Origin: a virus
IMG/VR virus record: IMGVR_UViG_3300008120_008257
Coordinates: 1 to 29,402 of that record
Length of the DNA stretch: 29,402 nucleotides
Strand: one strand, 5' to 3'
Shown: in pieces, positions 16,739-23,734 of the stretch
Position numbering within the stretch: position 1 is the stretch's first letter
How the letters are laid out: each line of letters begins with the position of its first letter
Notes under the pieces: model-generated
Seen by the model: the letters and a program-made list of their open reading frames with translations, nothing else
Databases searched by the model: none
What the model was told of the DNA's origin: nothing
Translations under genes and position numbers: made by a program

Positions 16739-17124
16739 TAATATTTTCCTTTTCCTGGAATAACATTTCTAATGCCGCCAGTAGGATCATCGCAGTCGCC
16801 TTCTCGACGCAGTATTAAGTGTACATGAGGATACATAATAGTTTGACCAGCAGTTTTACCATAATTTATTCCTATGTTAAATCCGTCACATTTACCATCA
16901 TTAATCATCATTAACCCGTGTGTATAAGCATCGTAAAATGCATCTTGTATCACTGCTGGGGTATTATATTTAGGCACAAAAAGCAAATGACCTTCTGTAA
17001 CTGGATATTTGTCTTTATATACAGCAACATGAAAATCTTCTCGAACTAGATTATCCCAGGGTGCATTGCTATTTGCTAATGTGTCTGCCATTTCTATTTT
17101 AGATTTTTTAAATGAAAACGTCAT
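16738..17124 (-). CDS. HIT family protein
   Basis: A 128-residue histidine-triad protein, a nucleotide hydrolase or transferase superfamily member. The core [13 protein letters not shown] is followed by the signature PHVHLILR near the C-terminus. The first and second (nucleophilic) His are present, but the third is Ile (HVHLI rather than HxHxH). I chose the ATG at 17124, preceded by an AGG at suitable distance, over an in-frame TTG at 17148. It overlaps guaC by 17 bases and the glycosyltransferase by one. The substrate is unknown; nucleotide conjugates such as NMP-amidates are typical of the family. Confidence 0.85.
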   Translation of the reverse strand: MTFSFKKSKIEMADTLANSNAPWDNLVREDFHVAVYKDKYPVTEGHLLFVPKYNTPAVIQDAFYDAYTHGLMMINDGKCDGFNIGINYGKTAGQTIMYPHVHLILRREGDCDDPTGGIRNVIPGKGKY

Positions 17125-18130
17125 TAATTTGCCTGTTAACACGAACAAATGTTGTACATTTGCTTAGTTGTTTTAATGTTTGTGCACCGACATAGGTACA
17201 TGTACTACGAAGTCCGCCGAGTACATCTAATACAGTTTTTTCTACAGGTCCTTTATAGGGAATTTCTACAGTTCTTCCTTCACTGCTACGGTAGTTTGCT
17301 ACACCGCCATGATGTTTTTCCATAGCAGTATCGGAACTCATTCCGTAAAAGCATACAGTGTTTTTATCGTGATCTACAATACCGCCACCTTCGTTATGCC
17401 CGGCAAACATACCTCCCATCATAACGAAATCCGCACCAGCACCAAAAGCCTTAGCAACATCGCCAGGACAAGTACATCCGCCGTCAGCCATAATATGGCC
17501 ACCGAGACCATGAGCAGCATCGGCACATTCAATAATAGCACTAAGTTGTGGGTAGCCCACACCAGTTTGAACACGAGTAGTACAAACACTACCAGGGCCA
17601 ATGCCCACTTTAACAATATCTGCACCACGTAAAATTAACTCCTGTGTCATATCTGCGGTAACAACATTTCCTGCAATAATAGTTTTATTTGGAAATTCTG
17701 CTCTTACTCTACTAACAAAGTCCCCAAAATGTTCAGAATATCCATTTGCAACATCGATACAAATAAATTTTAGCAATGGCAACGCAGCAACAATAAACTT
17801 AAGTTTATCGAAATCTTTATTACTTGTGCCACTACTTACTGCAACATAATCTTGTAAAAGATCTCCTCTAATATGAACCCAATCTTCTAATAGATAGCTT
17901 TTTACAGCACATGTGAGCAATTCATGTTTTTGTAATTCAAGAGCCATGTCAAAAGTTCCTACGCCGTCCATGTTGGCAGCGGCGAGAGGAATACCAGTCC
18001 ACGTATCTTTACTATGTTTAAATTTATATGTACGATGTAGATCGACTTCTTTACGGCTGCTTAAAGTACTACGTTTTGGTCTAATTAAAACATCTTTAAA
18101 ATCTAGTTTAATATCTTCTTCAATAATCAT
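17108..18130 (-). CDS. guaC: GMP reductase
   Basis: A 340-residue IMPDH/GMPR-family enzyme, closest to GMP reductase, which turns GMP and NADPH into IMP and ammonia. The catalytic Cys183 lies in [11 protein letters not shown], the substrate loop [11 protein letters not shown] follows, and [20 protein letters not shown] and [11 protein letters not shown] complete the nucleotide site. It has no CBS domains, as expected for GMPR. Phage copies are uncommon to my knowledge. Here it may redirect guanine nucleotides when the phage breaks down host nucleotides or makes 7-deazaguanine. It overlaps the cupin and HIT genes, so it belongs to the same operon as queE. Confidence 0.9.
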   Translation of the reverse strand: MIIEEDIKLDFKDVLIRPKRSTLSSRKEVDLHRTYKFKHSKDTWTGIPLAAANMDGVGTFDMALELQKHELLTCAVKSYLLEDWVHIRGDLLQDYVAVSSGTSNKDFDKLKFIVAALPLLKFICIDVANGYSEHFGDFVSRVRAEFPNKTIIAGNVVTADMTQELILRGADIVKVGIGPGSVCTTRVQTGVGYPQLSAIIECADAAHGLGGHIMADGGCTCPGDVAKAFGAGADFVMMGGMFAGHNEGGGIVDHDKNTVCFYGMSSDTAMEKHHGGVANYRSSEGRTVEIPYKGPVEKTVLDVLGGLRSTCTYVGAQTLKQLSKCTTFVRVNRQINDVFI

Positions 18131-18579
18131 TGTTGTGCTTTTTGTTCTAAGTAAATGTTATTATGAATCCACTGATCTTTTACTAAAAATCCCCATTCTC
18201 GACGCTGAGGTCCGGGCATAAACATAGTCCAGCATTCTACACCTTCGGCCAGTTCGATTCGATGATATGAAGTAGCAGAACAAAAACGAAAATGACCAGC
18301 GCCACGCCAATGCCGTGTTTCGCTGACCTTTATTCCATGTTCGTCAAAATTAGGAGTCCATTCATAATAACCGCCTTTAAGTATTAATGTTGCATAAGGC
18401 CAGGGATGATCATGTACATCATCTGGGTCTGATCTTAAGAACTTGTGAATAAACACATTAAATGGGAAACGTCTACGGTCTTTAAGAAAAACGTAATAGC
18501 GTTCTAAATAAGGCTTATTATTTTGACGGTCCATAATGATTCTATGGCGTCCTAGTCGTTTAAGTAAATTCAGTAACAT
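18127..18579 (-). CDS. Cupin-domain protein
   Basis: A 150-residue single-cupin protein. The metal-site motif [23 protein letters not shown] lies near 51-73 (written here only to show HDH and the later Glu), and the second cupin motif appears as [17 protein letters not shown]. Cupins bind a metal and act as oxygenases, isomerases or sugar-epimerase-like enzymes. Similar proteins occur in T4-like marine phages without an assigned reaction. It starts at the ATG at 18579 without a clear Shine-Dalgarno (an internal ATG at 18534 is the alternative) and overlaps guaC by 4 bases. Confidence 0.75.
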   Translation of the reverse strand: MLLNLLKRLGRHRIIMDRQNNKPYLERYYVFLKDRRRFPFNVFIHKFLRSDPDDVHDHPWPYATLILKGGYYEWTPNFDEHGIKVSETRHWRGAGHFRFCSATSYHRIELAEGVECWTMFMPGPQRREWGFLVKDQWIHNNIYLEQKAQQ

Positions 18580-18588
18580 AATATTATT

Positions 18589-19689
18589 TTACACTAAATT
18601 TAGTAAAAGTCTATCACAACTAAAGAAATGATTAGTTAAATCTTGTGCTTGTTTACGTACATATTCAACACGTTTTTCATAATGTTCCATTGTAGTTACA
18701 ATGTTATGACAAATGTGTTGTCGGTATGTTTCGTACTTTTCAAAAGATTCAGTCCATTCGCTAGGATACTTAAATCCTTCATAATACATTTCTTTATATG
18801 AAAGACGATCAGGGACCATAGGAACAGCATTTACCAATGCTCCTTCGTAGCAGCCGATACCAAGAGTTTCTTGTAGGCTACAACTAAACACTATCTTTGA
18901 TTCTCCGAGGAGAGTATGATACTCGTGTTTAGTAAGTTGTTGATCTTGACAAACAACAAATTCGTATTGTGGAAGATGTTTAGCAATGTCTCTAAAAATA
19001 TCAACCTGTTTCTCTGGTGCAATACGATGAGGGAAAAGGATTAGATTACGCTTAGGAATATCCTTATACGGAGCAAGAGTTTTTTCCATATATTCCATAG
19101 GCCAACCAGTACGAACAGTGTGAATATCTTTTCCTAAAAGTGCATCATCAAGATCTTCTTCTAGCCAAGGATTCTCCATTACACTGTCGTTTAACAAATT
19201 GCGAATAAACAATTCAATATGAAAGTTTGTTGCAAAATAGTTATAGTTGATTGCAAAGTAAAAACTTTTCTCTGCATGCCTAACCCACGGAGCATTACCG
19301 ATTAATCGACCGAGGAAGTCATGAGGATCATAACTTCCGGCATGCCACAGAGCGTGAATCTTGACAGGAATGCCAAGAAGCTCGCTCATGTATTTTAGGT
19401 TGATAATGCCCGGGTGCCAAGCATCAGTAAAAAGAAAGTGGTCGCCAGCAGAAATGCGTCCGTCGCAAAACAGTCGACCAATCTTTTCAACTTGAGCAGA
19501 CTTGTAAATATTAGTCCCGCCAAAATTAAGAAAGGCCCCTGGAGTAGTAGCAGCCGGGATATCCGTAGGGCCGTCAATAACTTGAACATTGTGTCCAGCC
19601 TTTTTAAGGAGTTCAGGAATGTGGGTTTTCCACTGACCGGTATAGCGTGTTTCCACGCTTTCCAGATCTACCAAAAACACATTACTCAT
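18589..19689 (-). CDS. GT-B type glycosyltransferase
   Basis: A 366-residue protein with a GT-B layout. The N-terminal Rossmann half holds LVDLESVETRYTGQWKTHIP and DHFLFTDAWHPGIINLKYM. The C-terminal half holds the NDP-sugar site: NLILFPHRIAPEKQVDIFRD at about 230, then FVVCQDQQLTKHEYHTLLG, and the acidic motif FSCSLQETLGIGCYEGALVN near 285, resembling the GT4 EX7E region. It transfers a sugar from an activated donor. T4-like phages use GT-B enzymes to glucosylate DNA bases, and its place in the 7-deazaguanine block makes DNA a candidate acceptor. Cell-surface or virion glycosylation is equally possible. Confidence 0.8.
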   Translation of the reverse strand: MSNVFLVDLESVETRYTGQWKTHIPELLKKAGHNVQVIDGPTDIPAATTPGAFLNFGGTNIYKSAQVEKIGRLFCDGRISAGDHFLFTDAWHPGIINLKYMSELLGIPVKIHALWHAGSYDPHDFLGRLIGNAPWVRHAEKSFYFAINYNYFATNFHIELFIRNLLNDSVMENPWLEEDLDDALLGKDIHTVRTGWPMEYMEKTLAPYKDIPKRNLILFPHRIAPEKQVDIFRDIAKHLPQYEFVVCQDQQLTKHEYHTLLGESKIVFSCSLQETLGIGCYEGALVNAVPMVPDRLSYKEMYYEGFKYPSEWTESFEKYETYRQHICHNIVTTMEHYEKRVEYVRKQAQDLTNHFFSCDRLLLNLV

Positions 19690-19691
19690 TT

Positions 19692-19913
19692 TTAATGAGT
19701 TACTTGATGTTGTTGTTCGCGTCTAGAATGTCGCGCGGCCTTAGCCTTTTCACGTTGCCATTCTTTATATTCTTTACTTCTGTAAAGATCTTTCGGTTCG
19801 AATGGAAGCAGGTTAAACCTGCAATAATCGAGCCACTCCTCGAGATCATCAAAGATCCTGGTGACTTCGGGCTTCATAACAAGGGTTTTTTGAATGTAAT
19901 TAGGAATTGCCAT
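19692..19913 (-). CDS. Small conserved phage protein (73 aa)
   Basis: A 73-residue charged protein. The core VTRIFDDLEEWLDYCRFNLL contains a helical, aromatic-rich segment, followed by EPKDLYRSKEYKEWQREKAK and a His/Arg/Gln tail. I recall similar small proteins (an EWLDYCRFNL-like motif) in T4-like cyanophages, with no function known. It sits 2 bases upstream of the glycosyltransferase start. No membrane segment is present. Confidence 0.65.
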   Translation of the reverse strand: MAIPNYIQKTLVMKPEVTRIFDDLEEWLDYCRFNLLPFEPKDLYRSKEYKEWQREKAKAARHSRREQQHQVTH

Positions 19914-19931
19914 TTTATTTAATTAAGTTAG

Positions 19932-20318
19932 TTAAATGGTTGAAGGAAATTTAATGAAGCAGCCATTCTCGCCGTCTTCACTAACGTCAATCCAGATCTC
20001 ACGAGCTGGATATCTTGCGGTAATGGTAGCGTGAAGATCACGACTAATCATTTCGCAGGATTTATAGTTAAGTTGGAGTGTACCTTCGTTGTACAGTTTT
20101 TCCAACCAACGTTTAAACTGAATAAATTCAATGTCACGGTCGTCATGAAATACTTCAATATAGACCTTGAAATGAAAAATATGTCGATGTGGTGTTCCTA
20201 GGAAACTGACATCATATTCGTCACCTGTTGCTAATTTTGGATCATAATTAGCAGCCGGATATTTGTGAATACCTTCCTTACGAAAGGTAACCCAAATCAT
20301 AGATTTTTCTTTATTCAT
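19932..20318 (-). CDS. QueD/6-pyruvoyl-tetrahydropterin synthase-like T-fold protein
   Basis: A 128-residue protein resembling the T-fold enzyme QueD, which makes 6-carboxy-tetrahydropterin, the QueE substrate. Putative zinc ligands are His18 in GIHKYPAA and His44/His46 in TPHRHIFHF. Segment IEFIQFKRWLEKL matches the QueD strand-helix after the active site. KSCEMISRDL aligns with the PTSE-type helix and Glu114 in VSEDGENG with the pterin-binding Glu. The catalytic Cys expected four residues before the first of the two clustered His is Leu40, and the usual Asp-His pair is not evident. So either chemistry is altered or the resemblance is only structural. It starts within an ATGA overlap with the 51-aa gene. 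Confidence 0.55.
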   Translation of the reverse strand: MNKEKSMIWVTFRKEGIHKYPAANYDPKLATGDEYDVSFLGTPHRHIFHFKVYIEVFHDDRDIEFIQFKRWLEKLYNEGTLQLNYKSCEMISRDLHATITARYPAREIWIDVSEDGENGCFIKFPSTI

Positions 20319-20470
20319 TTTTTATCTTGAACTTCCGCAGCTTCAGTTTGATCTTTGAGCATCTTATAGATTTCCCAAAGTTTCCAATCAATTCCTTCGA
20401 GGAATTTTAGAACCTTATCTTCTGTAGATAATTGAGTTGCTGCCGATTTAGTAATTTTAGAATTAATCAT
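20315..20470 (-). CDS. Very small conserved protein (51 aa)
   Basis: A 51-codon gene (MINSKITKSA start, KLWEIYKMLKDQ helix, VQDKK end) fills what would otherwise be an empty stretch. Its ATG overlaps the upstream stop (ATGA, 20467-20470) and its TGA overlaps the next ATG (20315-20318), which is strong evidence of translation. The core VLKFLEGIDWKLWEIYKML resembles a small helical protein I recall next to the same partner in cyanophages. No function is known; it may be a small subunit or adaptor. Confidence 0.75.
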   Translation of the reverse strand: MINSKITKSAATQLSTEDKVLKFLEGIDWKLWEIYKMLKDQTEAAEVQDKK

Positions 20471-21027
20471 TTTACAATTTTGTCCTTTTCATATTCAATC
20501 CAGTCTGTAAAGTTTTTACGATCCATTAGTGTGTGTAGACTGTGAGACCATACACCGGGATTAGTTGCACGAAAATCTTTGTCATCGATTTTAATCATAG
20601 TATTATAATTCCAAAGACGTACATATGGAATAGGTACGCGAATTTGTGGAATAAAATTATCGTATTCGTTTAATCCGCCGTCATTGAATTCCCCTACACA
20701 ACTCATAGGAATATCAAGACTACATAGGTAGCCTTTCTTTAGGAAGAATTCAATCATTTCTTCCCATTCTCGCCATTCATTGGAAGTACGAGGATTAAAA
20801 CTGTGATTAGCACCAAAAAACAAATGTTTAATAGGGTCAGTCATTGAATTATAACTGGAACCACTAATTGAAAAATAAAGTTCTTTAGCAAGTTTTTCAA
20901 TTTTTTCAATTGGGTGAACACCTACGATGAATAATGTTTTCATACCAAATGCAGGTGTATGTTCAACTTCTTTCCCAACAAAAAATTGGGCATTGTCGGA
21001 TTGACCGTCTGTATAATCTCTGTTCAT
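20467..21027 (-). CDS. Conserved T4-like phage protein of unknown function (186 aa)
   Basis: A 186-residue soluble protein. The N-terminal FFVGKEVEHTPAFGMKTLFI, the middle IKHLFFGANHSF and EEMIEFFLKKGYLCSLD, and the C-terminal KIDDKDFRATNPGVWSHSLH are recognisable from conserved uncharacterised proteins of marine T4-like phages. The alternating strands and helices suggest an alpha/beta fold, and the many conserved acidic and His residues would suit a catalytic site. It lies directly downstream of the DpdA-like gene and upstream of the QueD-like one, which suggests a role in the same modification pathway (inference). Its promoter would start transcription at its ATG. Confidence 0.7.
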   Translation of the reverse strand: MNRDYTDGQSDNAQFFVGKEVEHTPAFGMKTLFIVGVHPIEKIEKLAKELYFSISGSSYNSMTDPIKHLFFGANHSFNPRTSNEWREWEEMIEFFLKKGYLCSLDIPMSCVGEFNDGGLNEYDNFIPQIRVPIPYVRLWNYNTMIKIDDKDFRATNPGVWSHSLHTLMDRKNFTDWIEYEKDKIVK

Positions 21028-21033
21028 AATTTA

Positions 21034-21062
21034 ATTATATATGATAAAAATTTAATTGTCAA
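21034..21062 (-). promoter_or_regulatory. Perfect-consensus sigma70 promoter, leaderless arrangement
   Basis: Minus strand TTGACA (21057-21062), exactly 17 bases, then TATAAT (21034-21039). All 12 consensus bases match. The expected start, about 7 bases past the -10 box, falls on the A of the ATG at 21027, and no Shine-Dalgarno precedes that ATG. It overlaps the last codons of the DpdA-like gene. Confidence 0.85.
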
Positions 21063-22602
21063 GCTCTTCACGAAGATTGCGTAATTCATCATCGTCGGGA
21101 TTAGTTAAGTCTAATTCTTCTTGATGTGTAATTTCAGTTTCAAAAAGATTTCCAAAAGTATTTTGAGCAGGGCCGCCTCTCAAACGAGCACCTTCTAAAC
21201 TACGTAAGAATGGTCCAGCTTCCTCGATCATTTTAAATGCTTCGTCTTTAGTTTTAGTATTAAACAAATCTTCGACAAATTGACTAAAATAAAGAATATT
21301 ACGAGGAACCCATTCTGAATATTCATCACTTGATGCATTTTTAGCATTAAGCTTTTGCCAAGCACGCCAATTTAACTTCCCTTGTATTTTAGCAATTTCA
21401 ATATCCATTAATTGTTGAGCACGTTGAACAGCAACAATATGGCAATAGACATTGTGTCCCATCATTAATGCATATGAAAAACTATCCCAAGAAGTTTTAC
21501 CTTCTTTGCCGATTTTGTTTAGCATACCGGGAGCATAGTGACAAATATCACCTATAGTCAATCTACGACCGAATTCTGATTCGAAAGGGAATGGAATTTT
21601 GCTTTCGGCAAGTAGTTTGTTATCTGGTGCTTTGTCCATAATAACACTCCAACGTTTCGTAGTGTGTTGGGCATTTGTGTAGACAAGTCCGTGTGCTGTT
21701 GCGATAAAAGGTGAGGCGCAGTCAAAAGATATGGTAATTTCTTCATTGATATGTTTCCTTAGTTGACGTTGAATTAATGTAAGATAGCACGACCAATCAA
21801 GTTGTGCAGTGCCCAAGAAGTGAATCCAGTTTTTATTTTTCAATAAACCATCTTCACGTAACGTAATTAAACGTTTAAGTGAAATATCCATTTTACACAT
21901 ATTAGCACCACCGAAGGCCCACCCTTCGGCTGCTTTGTCTCCCCATACGGCAGGATCACTAAATTCTTTTACACCTTGATACCATTTTTCAGCAGTATCC
22001 CAATCTGATCCTTGTAAAACATTTAGGAACTTAGTTTGTCCTAATCTACGAGTTAACCAATATTCATTATTGAACTTTGTTTTATCTAAACAGTCGTCAA
22101 ATGTTTTTAGACCAGTCTTAGCAGTATGATTATGATCACATGCCCATGTTGGAACATCTAAAAACATTGACCAATCAGCAGTCATTTCTAACCAAGCTAA
22201 AATATCATCACGAACTTTATTTGCTTGTTTGCCTTCGAAATCTAACCAATCAAATTTAAGAACACCTTTACCAATTTGGTAACCACCTGAGTCACCTAGT
22301 ATCATTGTGTTATTTCGATCTCGTTGTTGGATCATACTTTCTTGTACAGCACTTTTTTGTAGATCAAGTTGGGCGTGACCTGCAGAATATAGAGCATACT
22401 TATAAGTAAAGTATCCTTCTTCGGGATTAAGAAAGTTCATTCCTTCTATACCACGATCGAATCCTTTAGGAATACGATCATTAGGTACAAATTCATCTAA
22501 TCTTTGTTTAGCAACATAAGTAGAATAGAATGAACTTATAGCTGGAAGATATACAGCATAATCCTGCTGTAAAGGTGTTAAGTCAACTGGTGGTCGTTTC
22601 AT
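21052..22602 (-). CDS. dpdA: DpdA-like DNA 7-deazaguanine transglycosylase (TGT superfamily)
   Basis: A 516-residue TGT-superfamily protein. LGDSGGYQIGKG at 102-113 matches the TGT SDSGGFQ motif with Asp104 as the general acid. FLNVLQG at 192-198 and GWAFGGANM at 227-235 fit the base-binding loops. SFDCASPF at 292-299 matches the FDCxxP nucleophile motif with Asp294. The archetypal bacterial TGT zinc cluster is not evident. DpdA enzymes swap guanine in DNA for preQ0 or a relative, and phage versions protect DNA from host restriction. With QueE and a QueD-like protein nearby, DNA modification is the best call; a tRNA enzyme is the alternative. The start overlaps the previous gene by 20 bases. 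Confidence 0.8.
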   Translation of the reverse strand: MKRPPVDLTPLQQDYAVYLPAISSFYSTYVAKQRLDEFVPNDRIPKGFDRGIEGMNFLNPEEGYFTYKYALYSAGHAQLDLQKSAVQESMIQQRDRNNTMILGDSGGYQIGKGVLKFDWLDFEGKQANKVRDDILAWLEMTADWSMFLDVPTWACDHNHTAKTGLKTFDDCLDKTKFNNEYWLTRRLGQTKFLNVLQGSDWDTAEKWYQGVKEFSDPAVWGDKAAEGWAFGGANMCKMDISLKRLITLREDGLLKNKNWIHFLGTAQLDWSCYLTLIQRQLRKHINEEITISFDCASPFIATAHGLVYTNAQHTTKRWSVIMDKAPDNKLLAESKIPFPFESEFGRRLTIGDICHYAPGMLNKIGKEGKTSWDSFSYALMMGHNVYCHIVAVQRAQQLMDIEIAKIQGKLNWRAWQKLNAKNASSDEYSEWVPRNILYFSQFVEDLFNTKTKDEAFKMIEEAGPFLRSLEGARLRGGPAQNTFGNLFETEITHQEELDLTNPDDDELRNLREELDN

Positions 22603-22945
22603 GTTCTTTTGATAAATGTATTGTAGTTATTAATTGTTCTTCTGCACGTTCGAGATTTTCCAATGCTGCTTTAATTGCAGGATTTGATTCTGCTAATAGT
22701 TTTCTATTATCTTCTTCAAGCATTTTCTTTATTGCCCAATTTATTGCTTCGGTTGCATCAGGTGTTAAATCGACAGATTGATAATTATGCATAGTTCGCC
22801 AATAACTACCGTCATATACTTCTAAAGAAGAAAAATTTCCATTATAACGAACCATTCCTGCACTAGGAGTGCTCATATTCATATAATCTCCAGTTAATCC
22901 ACCTACGGTTAAGTGTGGATTAGTTGATGTTATACCTTTAATCAT
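22583..22945 (-). CDS. Small phage protein with fibre-like strand motif (120 aa)
   Basis: A 120-residue protein between the sliding clamp and DpdA. The N-terminal part (MIKGITSTNPHLTVGGLTGD, then SAGMVRYNGNFSSLEVYDG) carries a strand repeat like that in the tail-fibre N-terminal domains. The C-terminal half is a charged helix (AINWAIKKMLEEDNRKLLAE). I recall such proteins beside gp45 in marine T4-like phages, with no defined role. It starts in an ATGA overlap with the clamp stop and runs 20 bases into dpdA. A virion decoration or assembly role is possible. Confidence 0.6.
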   Translation of the reverse strand: MIKGITSTNPHLTVGGLTGDYMNMSTPSAGMVRYNGNFSSLEVYDGSYWRTMHNYQSVDLTPDATEAINWAIKKMLEEDNRKLLAESNPAIKAALENLERAEEQLITTIHLSKEHETTTS

Positions 22946-23676
22946 GTTTGTGCAGGAACAATATACTTATAAACAGCAAGTCCGCTATCTAATGTAAGTT
23001 GTAATGCACCTTCGTTACTAATGCTCATTTTTGTATTATTAACATCGGCAATTTTAAGAATGCTTAGGATAGGCATTACTGGCCAAGTCCAATTTTTGTT
23101 TAGCTTTCCGGATACACCTGTTGCAAAAATAAATTCACCACCATGGCTAGCTGCGTCACCGAATGTAAACTTTAAATCAGTGCCTTCAGTTTTTACCAAG
23201 AATGTTGCATGTTCGTTGTTTGCTTGTGCTTGGAATTGAAAACGTTGTACAGCACTAACACTTGGTTCAATTTCAACATCCCATTTAACACCACGGAACT
23301 TTACAGTTTTTAATTTTTCATTAATGATCTCAGTATTCATGAACCTGTAATCATTCTTAAAATCTTTTGTTTTATTTTCAAAATGAATACCGACTGGTAC
23401 ATCTTCGCCATTTCGAGTTGCCTTAACTACATTGATTGTTGCATCTTCTTTATATTCTGGACATTCGAGCAAATAGCGCAGCTTAGACATTTGAGGCATT
23501 CCGAACACACCAATCATATCAGGATGAGGATTAGTAGTTTCTGCAAACATAATAACGGTACGATCGTCTGCCATTGAATCGATTTGAGTCTTATCTTCTG
23601 TGCCTGTAATTTTTACGATATTTAAAAAGCCCAAATTATGAGTATGAGCAATAATATCTTTAAGTAAGTCTTGCAT
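22942..23676 (-). CDS. 45: DNA polymerase sliding clamp (gp45-like)
   Basis: A 244-residue clamp of the T4 gp45 type, which trimerises around DNA, tethers gp43 and also activates late promoters. Seen: HGGEFIFATGVSGKLNKNW near 180, PVMPILSILKIADVNNTKMS, and the C-terminal LTLDSGLAVYKYIVPAQT typical of gp45. It is slightly longer than T4 gp45 (228 aa). A sigma70-like promoter and a Shine-Dalgarno (AAAGGAAA) precede the ATG. It follows gene 43 on the same strand. The presence of a T4 late promoter in the window fits its second role. Confidence 0.9.
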   Translation of the reverse strand: MQDLLKDIIAHTHNLGFLNIVKITGTEDKTQIDSMADDRTVIMFAETTNPHPDMIGVFGMPQMSKLRYLLECPEYKEDATINVVKATRNGEDVPVGIHFENKTKDFKNDYRFMNTEIINEKLKTVKFRGVKWDVEIEPSVSAVQRFQFQAQANNEHATFLVKTEGTDLKFTFGDAASHGGEFIFATGVSGKLNKNWTWPVMPILSILKIADVNNTKMSISNEGALQLTLDSGLAVYKYIVPAQT

Positions 23677-23696
23677 ATAGTTTCCTTTAATAGTTA

Positions 23697-23725
23697 ATTT
23701 TATTTAGACCTGATACAAATGTCAA
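23697..23725 (-). promoter_or_regulatory. Sigma70 promoter of the clamp gene
   Basis: Minus strand TTGACA (23720-23725), 17 bases, then TAAAAT (23697-23702), i.e. 11 of 12 consensus bases. The start would fall near 23690, giving a short leader with the Shine-Dalgarno before the ATG at 23676. It lies in the gap after the gene 43 stop. Confidence 0.8.
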
Positions 23726-23734
23726 TGAATATTT

